The position numbers were made by a program, and so were the translations under genes. Shown here in pieces: positions 52,158 through 62,162 of a stretch of DNA of 64,000 bases. How positions within the stretch are numbered: the first letter of the stretch is position 1; every line of letters starts with the position of its first letter. The notes beneath the pieces are model-generated. The model did not search any database. It saw only the letters and a list, made by a program, of their open reading frames with translations, and was not told where the DNA came from. The stretch spans positions 2,232,001-2,296,000 of the forward strand of contig OY969903.1 in the NCBI GenBank assembly GCA_963704405.1, read 5' to 3'. The stretch is from MFD01213-c1 sp963704405. GTDB lineage: Bacteria > Planctomycetota > Phycisphaerae > Tepidisphaerales > Tepidisphaeraceae.

Positions 52158-53798
52158 TCAGTGGCCGGCGAGCCGGATGCAGCGGTCAATTCTTGCAAGC
52201 GTTTTTTCCTGGCCGAGGAACTCCAGGCTTTCGAAGATCGGCGGGCTGACCGCGGTTCCGCTGACGGCAACTCTGATCGGCTGCGCTACTTTTCCAAGGC
52301 CGAGCCCCGATTGTTCACAATATGCCTTGACCGCCGCTTCAAGGGCTGCTGCTGACCATTCGCTGGCGACGGCCAGAATTTCCCTTACTGTTGAAAGGGC
52401 GATTAATCCCTGTTTTTCATTTTTCAGCAGCACCTTTTCCACAGCGTCCGGCGCATAGGCGATCTCATCATTCGGGGTGAAAAAGAAGCGGGATTTTTCG
52501 TCCACTTCCCGCAAGATGTGGAATCCTGCATTCATATGCAGGAGTTTTGCCAACTCGTCATCGGTCGCGCGATTCAGCGGCGAATCCGAATTCACCGAGA
52601 GATAATCCCGCATGGCCGCCACTAAACGGGTCGGTGGGGCTTTGCTGAAGAAATCGGTGCTGAAAGATTTTAACTTCTCGCGATTGAATTTTGGGTTGGC
52701 GCTGTTGATTCGATCGAGACTGAAAAGTTGCACCATTTCCTCAATGGTCATCTGTTCGCGGTCGCCGCCGGGGCTCCAGCCTTGCAATGCCAGGAAGTTG
52801 AGCAGCACTTCGGGCACGTAACCATTGCGGCGGAAGTCGTGGATCATGATTTCGGGGAGATCGCCTTCTGTCAGTCCGACGACCGCCATCACCTTCGGCT
52901 GCTCCGTAAGGTCGAGCTGCATCGTGTCCGTATTCAGCCAATCATGGAGGCGGGATCGATCCAGCCCGGCGGAGCCGGCCACATCATCGATGGTTTTCTT
53001 CGTGGAGCGCGTCCACTCCTGCACGCGCTTTCGAATCCGCCGGTCGCGATCGCGCTTGCTGAGCTTTTCGCCGGTCTCGGGGTTCAGCATGACCGACAGA
53101 TGCGCGTAGATCGGCCGCGGGTATCCGAGCGCTTCCTGAAGGGCAATATGATTGACGGTGTTCAGCAGATGCTCGAGGCCGCGGAGAATGTGGGTGACGC
53201 CCATCTCCGCGTCATCGACTACGACGCCGAAGTGATACGTCGGCATGCCGTCGCCTTTGCGGATGACGAAATCCTGCACTTCATACGGCGTCTGCACGAC
53301 GTCTTTGCCAAGCGTAATGTCGTGAAAGCGATATTCCTTCACTGGCATGGCGAATCGGATCACCGGTTTGCGTCCCTCATCCTGAAATCGCTTGAGCAGG
53401 TCAGGCGTATACGTGGTCCGCTTGTAGATGAAGGGGCGCTTGGCCCGCTGGGCCTGTTGGCGCATCGCATCCAGTTCCACGTTGGATTCCCATGCCTCGT
53501 AGGCTTTGCCTTCAGCCATCAGACCGTCGATCAGTTTGTTGTAGATATCCAGCCGCCTGGATTGAAACACCAGCTCTGAATTATCCCACTGGAGTCCGAG
53601 CCATTGGAGATCTGAAAGCAGTTGGCGTGTTGCGTCGTCGGTGCTGCGGGCGAGATCGGTGTCTTCGATGCGCAGCAGGAACTTCCCGCCGGTGTGGCGG
53701 GCGAGGAGCCAGTTGAAAAGGGCAGTGCGTGCTCCGCCGACATGCAGATAACCGGTCGGCGAGGGGGCGAAGCGGGTAACGACGGTTGGATTAGACAT
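52158..53798 (-). CDS. gltX: Glutamyl-tRNA synthetase
   Basis: Charges tRNA-Glu with glutamate. The 546-residue class I enzyme has the HIGH-type motif in FAPSPTGYLHVGGARTAL, the KMSKS-type motif KLSKR (GEKLSKRDRDRRI) and 'RFAMP' substrate-region residues. A C-terminal anticodon-binding region follows (SALTVREILAVA-like segment, here ALSTVREILAVASEW). It is about 50-70 residues longer than the Escherichia coli enzyme. It could also be a non-discriminating form that charges tRNA-Gln; no gatCAB genes are in the window. Confidence 0.96.
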   Translation of the reverse strand: MSNPTVVTRFAPSPTGYLHVGGARTALFNWLLARHTGGKFLLRIEDTDLARSTDDATRQLLSDLQWLGLQWDNSELVFQSRRLDIYNKLIDGLMAEGKAYEAWESNVELDAMRQQAQRAKRPFIYKRTTYTPDLLKRFQDEGRKPVIRFAMPVKEYRFHDITLGKDVVQTPYEVQDFVIRKGDGMPTYHFGVVVDDAEMGVTHILRGLEHLLNTVNHIALQEALGYPRPIYAHLSVMLNPETGEKLSKRDRDRRIRKRVQEWTRSTKKTIDDVAGSAGLDRSRLHDWLNTDTMQLDLTEQPKVMAVVGLTEGDLPEIMIHDFRRNGYVPEVLLNFLALQGWSPGGDREQMTIEEMVQLFSLDRINSANPKFNREKLKSFSTDFFSKAPPTRLVAAMRDYLSVNSDSPLNRATDDELAKLLHMNAGFHILREVDEKSRFFFTPNDEIAYAPDAVEKVLLKNEKQGLIALSTVREILAVASEWSAAALEAAVKAYCEQSGLGLGKVAQPIRVAVSGTAVSPPIFESLEFLGQEKTLARIDRCIRLAGH

Positions 53799-53847
53799 AG
53801 AATCGGCGGATTATGCGGAGCCGCCGCGCGATCGCAAGGATGGGGCG

Positions 53848-54759
53848 TTATGCCGGCTTGATCGTTGGTCGTCGCCGAATTCGGGCGAGGCCGGACATTG
53901 CGCCCCATAGCACATAACTCATCGTGCCCAGCGCCAGCACATACTGATGCCAGACGACGAGCAGGAGCACCGCGATAAGCACGATCATGAGACGTCCAAT
54001 CGATCGGCGGCCGCGCAGGTATTGGTTCACCAGATGCGGATAGCGAACGTTGCTGACCATGAGCAGGCCGGTCATCAGGACGATGGGAGGCAGAAGCAGG
54101 GTGCAGCCTGATGCCAGATGTGAAAGGATTCTGCCGACGGCCGAGTTTCGCCCGAGTTCAAAGCCGGTGTTCGCCAAGTCCTGCCGCATTAATATCCATG
54201 CGGCGACAGTGCCCCCCGCGCCGGGGCTGGGAAGCCCGAGAAAACTGAAATGATGCTGCTCGCCGTGTTGATTGCTTACGTTAAAGCGAGCCAGGCGGAT
54301 CGCGGCACAGCTCATGTAAAGCGCGCCAATCGCCCACACCAGACGGGCAATCGTTGTGGGTACGCCGTGATTGCCTGCTTTGAACAGCAGCAGCGCGATA
54401 AAAGCGGGCGCGGCGCCGAAGCTGATCACGTCGGCCAGGCTGTCGAGCTGTCCGCCGAAATCTGTCGTGTGACGGGCGAAACGAGCGAGTCGACCGTCCA
54501 GCGCATCGAACACCATGGCCAGAAAAATCAGGTAAGCGGCGATGGAGAAGTAATCATGGTCGCCGTGGAGAAGGCTAAGCCCCGCCACATACATGGCCCC
54601 GAATCCGCAGATTGCATTGCCAAGCGTTGCCATGCTCGGCAGGAAATAGACCGACCGAATATACGCCCTGCGGCCATGGCGGCGGAGGCGGCGCCGGCGA
54701 TGTGCGCGCAGGTCGCGCCCGCTTTCTAAACCATCGCCGCCTTCCGCATCTTCGGTCAT
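53848..54759 (-). CDS. pssA: CDP-diacylglycerol-serine O-phosphatidyltransferase
   Basis: Makes phosphatidylserine from CDP-diacylglycerol and serine, in the membrane. A 303-residue protein with a basic N-terminal tail of about 40 residues, then the CDP-alcohol phosphatidyltransferase motif spread over DALDGRLAR and GGQLDSLAD (D-G-x2-A-R-x8-G-x3-D-x3-D). Seven to eight helices follow. The start overlaps the end of psd by 4 bp (ATGA), so the two genes are translationally coupled, as is common for this pair. The N-terminal tail is longer than in most PssA. Confidence 0.94.
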   Translation of the reverse strand: MTEDAEGGDGLESGRDLRAHRRRRLRRHGRRAYIRSVYFLPSMATLGNAICGFGAMYVAGLSLLHGDHDYFSIAAYLIFLAMVFDALDGRLARFARHTTDFGGQLDSLADVISFGAAPAFIALLLFKAGNHGVPTTIARLVWAIGALYMSCAAIRLARFNVSNQHGEQHHFSFLGLPSPGAGGTVAAWILMRQDLANTGFELGRNSAVGRILSHLASGCTLLLPPIVLMTGLLMVSNVRYPHLVNQYLRGRRSIGRLMIVLIAVLLLVVWHQYVLALGTMSYVLWGAMSGLARIRRRPTIKPA

Positions 54760-55484
54760 GTCGGCGTCTCCCGGCCAACCAGCGGCTCCAACTCCGGGTC
54801 CTGAATTTTCGCCGTCGTATGGATTCCCTGGTGCAGTGTCGCGATGATGTCCGATGCGCCGCGGACTGTCTGTCCGATCTGCACCTTAATTTGGGGTTCA
54901 AGCCATTTGGGAATGGTTAGCTCCGTTCGGCTGCCGAACTTGATCATGCCGATGCGTTCGCCGCGTTTGACTTGATCGCTGATTTTCACGGTGGAGACGA
55001 TTCGCCGCGCGATCAATCCGACGATCTGTTTCACTACCGCGATCGGCCGGCCATTTTCAGGATCACCCAGCACGATGGTGTTTGATTCATTCTCGTCGGA
55101 GGCTTCATTGTGCCGCATGGCATTGATGAATTTGCCTTCCTTGTAGGTGACAGAAAGCACTTTGCCGTCGCACGGGCTGCGATTGACGTGAACGTTAAAG
55201 ACCGAAAGAAAAATCCCCACGCGCACCGCCGGCCCGCCGATAAGCGGGTCATGCGGTATCTCGGTGATGTCTGAAACAGTGCCGTCCGCCGGGCTCACCA
55301 TGGCGTGCTGTTCACTGGGGATGACGCGCTCAGGGTCGCGAAAAAACGCCACCAGCCAGATAAAAACCGGCACCACCAGAAGCGCCAGTGGCCACCACGC
55401 CAAATCCAATCCCACCGCAACCAAAGCCAAAACAACGCTGCCAATGAGCAACTCTTTGAACCCATGACGAGTCAACGGAACCAT
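54756..55484 (-). CDS. psd: Phosphatidylserine decarboxylase proenzyme (short form)
   Basis: Converts phosphatidylserine to phosphatidylethanolamine. The 242-residue short type has two N-terminal membrane helices (about 10-47), AMVSPADGTVSDI, FLSVFNVHVNRSPCDGKV, and the self-cleaving region GMIKFGSRTEL, in which the Gly-Ser bond yields the pyruvoyl cofactor. Length and segment order match the archaetidylserine-type short decarboxylases. Partner of the following pssA; together they supply phosphatidylethanolamine. Confidence 0.95.
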   Translation of the reverse strand: MVPLTRHGFKELLIGSVVLALVAVGLDLAWWPLALLVVPVFIWLVAFFRDPERVIPSEQHAMVSPADGTVSDITEIPHDPLIGGPAVRVGIFLSVFNVHVNRSPCDGKVLSVTYKEGKFINAMRHNEASDENESNTIVLGDPENGRPIAVVKQIVGLIARRIVSTVKISDQVKRGERIGMIKFGSRTELTIPKWLEPQIKVQIGQTVRGASDIIATLHQGIHTTAKIQDPELEPLVGRETPT

Positions 55485-55606
55485 CCGCGCAGGCTAGAGC
55501 ACGCTATGAATGTTGTCAACGATGGGCTGGTTCGCGCAAATCACTGGTTCGGTGCAGGTGCCTGGCGTTAGTGGTGGAAATATCCTTTTGCAAATAAAAT
55601 GCACTT

Positions 55607-57614
55607 ATGAGCAGCACGCCTGAGCAGCGGATCGAAAAGCTCCGCAAGGAGTTGGATCACCATAGTTATCTTTACTATGTCGAAGCCAAACCGGTGATCA
55701 GCGATCAGGAGTTTGATCGGCTGCTTAAAGAGCTCGCCGAGCTTGAGGCCGCTCATCCGGAATTTGATTCACCGGACTCGCCCACCAAGCGCGTCGGCGG
55801 GCAGCCGATCGAGGGCTTTGCGACCGTCATGCACGCGTCGCCGATGATGAGCATCGATAACACATACGATGAAGAGGAAGTGCGCGCATTTGATGAGCGG
55901 GTCCGGAAAAATCTGGATGGGGAGGAGCCGGCATATGTCCTGGAGCCAAAAGTTGACGGTGTGGCTGCTTCGGTGCGATATGAAAACGGCACGCTGATTC
56001 TGGCCGCCACACGCGGGGATGGGAAGCGGGGGGATGACATCACCGCTCAGGCCCGCACGATCCAATCAATCCCTCTGCGGCTGCATGACGGCGAGCTTCT
56101 GCCGGAAATTCTGGAAGTTCGCGGCGAAATCTACATGCCCAATGATGTCTTCCAGAAGCTCAATAAAGAACGCGAGGCAATGGGCGAGGAGGTTTACAAA
56201 AACCCCCGAAATCTCACAACCGGCGCACTCAAACAACTCGATCCCAAAATCACCGCGCAGGCGCAAACTGCGGTTTGTCGCGCACGGGCTCGGACAGGTT
56301 GATCCGTTGCCGACCGATAGCTACTGGGAATGGATTCAGTTGCTCCGCAAGTGGCGGTTGCCGGTTGCGCAGCATGTCAGCCTCGCTAAAAATGTGGACC
56401 AGGTCATCAAGACCATTGAGGCCTTCGCCGACGCGCGTGGAAAGCTCGCCTATCAAACCGACGGCATGGTTGTAAAGGTAGACAGTTTCCGTCACCGGGA
56501 CATTCTCGGTGCAACCAGCAAATCCCCGCGCTGGGTGATCGCATACAAATATGCCGCCGAGCAAATGCAAACCACGTTGCATAGCGTCGATTGGCAGGTC
56601 GGCAAAGGGGGAACCCTTACGCCGGTTGCCCGCATGACGCCCATCTTCATCGCCGGCAGCACCGTTTCCAATGCGAGCCTTCATAACATCGACCAGATCC
56701 GCAAGCTCGATGTTCATATCGGCGACACTGTCGTCATCGAAAAAGCCGGTGAAGTTATTCCATATGTCCGTCAGGTCGTGCCGGAAAAGCGGCCACGCGG
56801 CGCCAAGCCGGTTGAGCCGCCTGAGAAATGCCCGTCGTGCGGATTTCCAGTGGAGAAGGAATTGGATACCCCCTACATCCGCTGCGTGAATCCGGATTGT
56901 CCGGCGCAGTTTCGCGAGCGGCTGAAATGGTTTGTCGGCCGCAATCAGATGGATATTGAAAATGTCGGTGAAGCTTTGATCGATCAACTGATCGACGCCG
57001 GTCTGGTCAAGACATTCGGCGATCTGTACCGCGTGAAAAAGGAACAACTGCTCGAGCTGGAGCGGATGGGAGAGAAGTCGGCGGCCAACGTCATTGAGTC
57101 CATCGCCTCCAGTAAATCGCGCGGGCTCGATCGGCTGCTGGCCGGCCTGGGAATCCGCCACGTCGGCAATCGTGTCGCCTACGTGCTGGCGAGCCATTTT
57201 GGTTCGCTGGATGAACTATCAAAGGCAACGCAGGAACAGTTGGCCGCCGTCCATGAAATTGGAGATGTGATTGCGGAAAGCGTGCATGAATTCTTCAGCA
57301 ACCCGGCGGGCAAGCATGCGGTGAAGGAACTGAAGGATGTCGGAATAGACCCAAAGATGGAAAAACCCCCGGCCGAACAGCAGGTGCTGGCCGGTCAAAC
57401 CATCGTCATAACCGGGACGCTGCCGACCCTGGAGCGCAAGGAAGCCGAAGACCTCATCGTAAAACTCGGCGGCAAAGCCAGCGGCAGTGTCAGCAAAAAA
57501 ACCAGCTTCGTCCTGGCAGGCGAGGCGGCAGGGAGCAAGCTGGCTAAAGCAAAAGAATTGGGAATCCCCGTGCTGGATGAGGCCGAGTTTCTAAAAAAAA
57601 TTGGACGGGGATAA
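55607..57614 (+). CDS. ligA: NAD-dependent DNA ligase LigA (frameshifted as written)
   Basis: Joins DNA nicks in replication and repair using NAD. The first frame (55607-56302) holds the Ia domain, the adenylation Lys115 in LEPKVDGVA and ...GALKQLDPKITAQ; the second (about 56260-57614) resumes KLRFVAHGLGQVDPLPT and carries the OB fold, four-Cys zinc finger (CPSCGFP...CVNPDC), helix-hairpin-helix and BRCT domains. The frames join near 56261, where one extra G (CAGGCGCAAA) best explains the break. Repaired length is about 668 residues, normal for LigA. LigA is essential in nearly all bacteria and no second copy is seen here, so the extra base is probably a sequence error. Confidence 0.92.
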
Positions 57615-57791
57615 CCAAAGGATTCCGGCGGCTCAATCGATTTGATCAAAGCCAGGCGCAAATGCTTTTCCGGAAATCTTCAACGCGGCATGGGCCTTTG
57701 ATTCATGCTGATTGCGTTCGATATATTGCGAAGCTGGAATTTCTTTCGTGTTATGCGCTCGCGCAGGCCAGCGGCGGGGTGCTGCCGCCGA

Positions 57792-59508
57792 TCATTCGAC
57801 TCGCGCGATGATCATGGTCACATCGTCGGTACGCTTGGCCATGCCTACGAATTTTCTCAAAGACCAGAGGATATTTTGGGCGACGACTTCTGCCGTCGGG
57901 CCCCCTTCCTTGAAGGCTTCAAGGATGCGCTGTCGGCCAAAGGTTTCCTGGTTGAAATTCATGGCGTCGGCTAAGCCGTCGGTGTAGAGCAGCAGCGTGT
58001 CCTGGCTTTTCAGGTCGATCATCGACTGGCGATATTCTTCCTTTGGGTCGACGCCGAGCACCATGTTGTCGCCGGCAAGTTCGATGACTTTGCCTTCGCG
58101 AAGGAGCAGGCCGGGCGGATGGCCGGCGTTGCAATACGTGAAGCGGCGGGTGCGGGCATCAAGGACACCATAGAAGAGCGTGACAAATTCGCTGGCTTTG
58201 GTGTCGCGGCAGACCATCAGGTTGATCCGCCGCATGACTTCATAAAGGTAATAGACGTTGTCAACATGGGCCCGCAGAGCGGCGCGGACCGATGCCATGA
58301 TGAGGCTCGCCGGCACGCCTTTGCCGGCAACGTCGGCGATCGCCAGGCCCGTGTTGTCCCCTTCGAGCGGGATGAAGTCGTAGAAGTCCCCTCCAAGTTC
58401 GAAGCACGGGACGTATACCGCTGACAGGTCGATGCCCCGCACCTTGGGAGGCGTCTGGGGGATCATGCGCTGCTGAACATCCGCGGCCATCTGAACTTGT
58501 TTTTCCAGCGCCTGCGCGGCGAGGGTTTCTTCAACCAGCCTCGCGTTTTCGATCGCGGCGGCAGCCTGCGCGGCGACGGCTTTGAGAAGGTCGATCTTCA
58601 GCGGGCTGAATGCTTGTTCCTGCGCCGTATACGCGCAGCACCCCCACCGCACGGCCCTTGTATCGCATACCGACAGACAGCATGGACACGATTCCCTCTC
58701 GCATCGATTCCTGCGGGTATTGCACGCGGGGGTCTGCGCCCATGTCGCGCACGTATTCAAATCCCTGTGGTGAAAGCGCAATCTTGTCGATCTGGGCTTT
58801 GCTCAGCCGCACGGGGCCTTTGGCGAGATATTCTTTGCTTAAGTTGTAGACTGCCTTGATGACCAGTTCGTCTTCATCGCGATCGATCAGGCGGATGGAA
58901 GATGCTTTGGTTTCCATCAGTTCCGCCACCACTTGCACCGTGCGCTGCAAAACCTTTTGCAGCTCGCGCGCGTCGGCGAGCATCATGGTGACGCTGTAGA
59001 CCGCAGTCAGTTCGTTGATCCGCTGGCGAAGCTGGAATTCCTGATAACAGAGGCGGGCGATGGCATTGGCCAGCAGGAACAAAAACTGGATCGCCGCCGG
59101 GCGGGCACTGCGGGATCGAGTCAGCTGCGCAACGAGCGATCTCGCCTGTTTCACTTCGATGCCGAATTTTGTTGCAATGGATTCCAGCTTCGCATCATCC
59201 AGCCCCGGCGGGGCGCCATTGACCGACATCCGAAGCGTGCCCAGCCGCTGGTTGTTCACCATGATGGGGGCGACATATTCAGCGCCTTCTTTCTGGGGCG
59301 CAGGTTGAGATTCCTCGGCCGCAGCAAGCGCGTGTTGGCGGTTCAAAAACTCTTTGGTGGGCTGCGGCTGGGTGATGACGTTTCCCTGGGCGTCAGTGAT
59401 GATCGCGCGAACGTTCGCTATGGCCGCGAAGTTATCCTGGATCTCCTGCAGGGTCGGGAGATCCATGAAATCAGTCAGCTTAAGATGGTCCGTATCGAAC
59501 CCAGACAT
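57792..59508 (-). CDS. PP2C/SpoIIE-type serine phosphatase with GAF domain (frameshifted as written)
   Basis: A phosphatase of RsbU/SpoIIE type. The first frame starts MSGFDTDHLKLTDFMDLPTL with a short sensor-like domain (about 10-130) and then a GAF domain (ITNAVYSVTMM-like: INELTAVYSVTMMLADA). The second continues the GAF end (YTAQEQAFSPLKIDLLKAVA) and the PP2C catalytic domain: FELGGDFYDF, LAIADVAGKGVPASL, LLLYTDGLADAMN and RTDDVTMIIARV, which carry metal-binding Asp residues. The frames join near 58630-58637; a missing AC of an ACAC would restore VLRVYTAQE. Repaired length is about 571. It likely dephosphorylates an anti-sigma antagonist, but no such partner is adjacent. Confidence 0.85.
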
Positions 59509-59701
59509 TCGCGCTCCATCGCCCGGTCAATTGATTTGGGCCATCATGACAACAACCAGCGGCCCAGCTTAACCGGCGAAGGCCGATTGTAGAGGCTGCC
59601 ACCGCGCAATCAACGCATGGTCCATTCTTTACATAAGATTTGATGATTGACGCGGCCCAATTTGCAACTTATTGATGTGCCAACACCATAGGAAGCCACC
59701 C

Positions 59702-60493
59702 ATGCCCATGCACCCCACCCAAGGCACACGACTTTTTTACACCGAATCCGGCGAAGGCAGACCGATCGTTTTCCTGCACGGGTTTCCGCTGGATTCGCGA
59801 ATCTGGCGGGCGCAGGTCGCTGGCCTTTCAGATAAGGGCCGGGTCATAGCGGTCGATCTGCGCAGTTTTGGGCGATCGATCTCACCCGATCACTTTACGA
59901 TCGAGTCATTAGCGGATGATGTGCATCATTTCCTGCTCGCGCTCAAGGCCCTTCCCTGCACGCTCGCGGGGCTTTCAATGGGCGGCTACGTCGCACTGGC
60001 CTATGCCCGGAAATATCCGACCGACTTAAATGCGCTCATCCTGATCGACACCCGTGCGGAGGCGGATGATGAGGCGGGAAAGCAGGCTCGCAATGAAATG
60101 ATTGAAATGGCTCGAACCGGCGGTTCCCATCCGATCGCGGAAAAAATGGAACCCAGGATGCTCGCGCCGGAAACAATACAGGCAAAGCCAAACGTGGTGG
60201 CGGAATTGCGGCAGATTATGGAAGCCTGCCCGCGGCTCACCATTCAATACGCGCTGGCCGCGATGCGCGACCGTCCCGATTTCACCTCAACGCTTGGGAA
60301 CATCAAATGCCCGGCGTTGATTGTCGTCGGCGAATCAGATGCCATTACACCTCTGAAATTTGCGGCGACGATGCAAAAAGGGATTCCAAACGCCCAGTTG
60401 GCTGTCATTGAAAAAGCGGGGCATATGACTCCAATGGAAGAGCCGGATCAAATCAATACTGTGATCGGAAAGTTTATTTCGGGCCTTTCCTGA
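59702..60493 (+). CDS. Alpha/beta hydrolase
   Basis: A 263-residue alpha/beta-fold hydrolase. The oxyanion and nucleophile elbow is intact (FLHGFPLDSRIW; GLSMGGY with Ser92), the acid is probably the Asp in VVGESDAIT and the base is His in KAGHMTPMEEP. Closest in layout to esterases/lactonases such as 3-oxoadipate enol-lactonase-like proteins; substrate unknown. MPMHPTQG is used as start, with MHP two codons later an alternative. It sits 85 bp upstream of the processing protease gene, same strand. Confidence 0.88.
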   Translation: MPMHPTQGTRLFYTESGEGRPIVFLHGFPLDSRIWRAQVAGLSDKGRVIAVDLRSFGRSISPDHFTIESLADDVHHFLLALKALPCTLAGLSMGGYVALAYARKYPTDLNALILIDTRAEADDEAGKQARNEMIEMARTGGSHPIAEKMEPRMLAPETIQAKPNVVAELRQIMEACPRLTIQYALAAMRDRPDFTSTLGNIKCPALIVVGESDAITPLKFAATMQKGIPNAQLAVIEKAGHMTPMEEPDQINTVIGKFISGLS

Positions 60494-60577
60494 CCTGCCC
60501 GCAATTCGCGGTTACTTTCCCCCATTCAACTCAGCGACTACCATCACTCCATACAACGTACCGCTTCCGGAGTCTGC

Positions 60578-61981
60578 ATGAACCGTGAAAAACTTGCCTG
60601 GTCTGTCAGTGTCTTGCTGCTGGCGCTTTTAGCGTTCCAAATTCCCGGCACGCTTGCTCAGCGCGATGATGATTATGCGTTTGTGCGCACGCTGGTGGAT
60701 ATTCATCGCCGCGTGGCGGACAACTATGTCGATCCCGTGGATGAGCCAAAGCTTCACCAGGGCGCAATCGACGGCATGCTCGGCGAGCTCGATCCTTTCA
60801 GTGTTTATGTCCCACCGGCGCGGCAGGAAGATTTTGACCGCATGCTCGAAGGGTCCTTCAAAGGTGTCGGCATTCAATTGGATCAGAAAGACAACGGACA
60901 GGTTGAAGTCGTCACGCCGATCGATGGCAGTCCTGCTTTTAAAGCAGGTGTGGAAGCCGGCGATATCATTCTGAAAGTGAATGGGGAATCGATCGAAAAT
61001 CTACGGCTGCCGGAACTGATCAAAAAAATCGGCGGCCCTCTGGGCACGCAGGTCAGTCTTAGTGTCCGTCACGCCACTGGCGAGGAAGCCACGCTCACCA
61101 TGACGCGCGAGGAGATCAAGGTTCCTACCGTCAAAGGTTATGAGCGCAAGCAGGATAATACCTGGGATTATTACGTTTGCGATGATCCCAGAATCGCCTA
61201 TCTGCGCCTGACCCAGTTCACTCCCGACTGCTACGACGAACTTCGCGGGGTGATGGAAAAGCTCGTCGCCGACGGCATGAAAGGCCTGATTCTCGATCTC
61301 CGGTTTAATCCCGGCGGCCGGCTCGATCAGGCGGTTCAGATCATCAACATGCTGCTGCCCAAAGGCAAAACGATCGTCGTCACCCGCGGCCGCAATCGAC
61401 CGGAGCAGCGGCAGGAATCGGACGGACAAAATACCTTGCCGAACTTCCCATTGATCGTTCTCGTCAATGAGCATTCCGCCAGCGCAAGTGAAATCGTCTC
61501 CGGCAGCCTGATGGACAATAAACGGGCGGTGGTGGTCGGCGAGCGGACCTATGGCAAAGGATCGGTGCAGGAAGTCATTCCGCTTGATGACAAAGGCGGC
61601 GAACTGAAGCTCACCGTGGCGTACTATTATCTGCCCAGCGGCAGGCTTGTACATCGCCGCAAGGATGCGAAGGATTGGGGCGTTCAGCCGCAGATCTATG
61701 TGCCGATGGACGCAGCGACTGAAGAAAAGGTCGCCAGGGAACGCTATGAGCAGGAACTGTTCAAGCGGCCGGTTGCCAAGAGCGTCACCCGTCCTGCAAC
61801 GACCGAGGCAACCAGCCAGCCCGCTGCTCAGCCGATGGCGGATATTCAACTTCAGGCCGCGATTAATACGATGCTTGGCGTCATTGTTTTTGAAACCCAG
61901 CCAGGCGGAAAGCCGCCAACAACAGCGCCCGCAACAGTCGCCTCACCGGTTACAGAACCTGCATCGCAGCCCGGAACTTAG
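60578..61981 (+). CDS. C-terminal processing peptidase (S41 family)
   Basis: A 467-residue exported protease. An N-terminal signal (LAWSVSVLLLALLAFQIPG) leads to the helical domain, a PDZ domain (about 95-170: FKGVGIQLDQKDNGQVEV, GVEAGDIILKVNG) and the S41 catalytic domain. The catalytic Ser is in NEHSASASEIVSG and the Lys in GERTYGKGSVQ; IEDLRFNPGG-like sequence (LILDLRFNPGGRL) is also typical. The C-terminal 70 residues are Pro/Thr/Ala-rich and unique, ending in low complexity. It cleaves C-termini of envelope proteins. Probably one operon with the hydrolase upstream. Confidence 0.94.
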   Translation: MNREKLAWSVSVLLLALLAFQIPGTLAQRDDDYAFVRTLVDIHRRVADNYVDPVDEPKLHQGAIDGMLGELDPFSVYVPPARQEDFDRMLEGSFKGVGIQLDQKDNGQVEVVTPIDGSPAFKAGVEAGDIILKVNGESIENLRLPELIKKIGGPLGTQVSLSVRHATGEEATLTMTREEIKVPTVKGYERKQDNTWDYYVCDDPRIAYLRLTQFTPDCYDELRGVMEKLVADGMKGLILDLRFNPGGRLDQAVQIINMLLPKGKTIVVTRGRNRPEQRQESDGQNTLPNFPLIVLVNEHSASASEIVSGSLMDNKRAVVVGERTYGKGSVQEVIPLDDKGGELKLTVAYYYLPSGRLVHRRKDAKDWGVQPQIYVPMDAATEEKVARERYEQELFKRPVAKSVTRPATTEATSQPAAQPMADIQLQAAINTMLGVIVFETQPGGKPPTTAPATVASPVTEPASQPGT

Positions 61982-62110
61982 AGGCTCTTAAGCGTGGATT
62001 TGTCATGCAATCCTAGAGCGCTCGCAGACTGCGATGCAGACACGTGGACTCCGGCCCATGCAAAGTGCGTGTAACCTTTAATAAACGCTATCTCGCCGAT
62101 GAACTCTCTT

Positions 62111-62140
62111 CATCGGTGCCCATCGGTGTAAATCGGTGGC
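62111..62140. repeat. Short tandem direct repeat ahead of tsaD
   Basis: Three copies of ATCGGTG at an exact 10-bp period (62112, 62122, 62132) precede tsaD by about 20 bp. The sequence resembles the 'CATCGGTGTAAATCGGTGGC' elements dispersed in many bacteria. Confidence 0.5.
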
Positions 62141-62162
62141 TAAAAACTCTTTCTGCTTTCCC

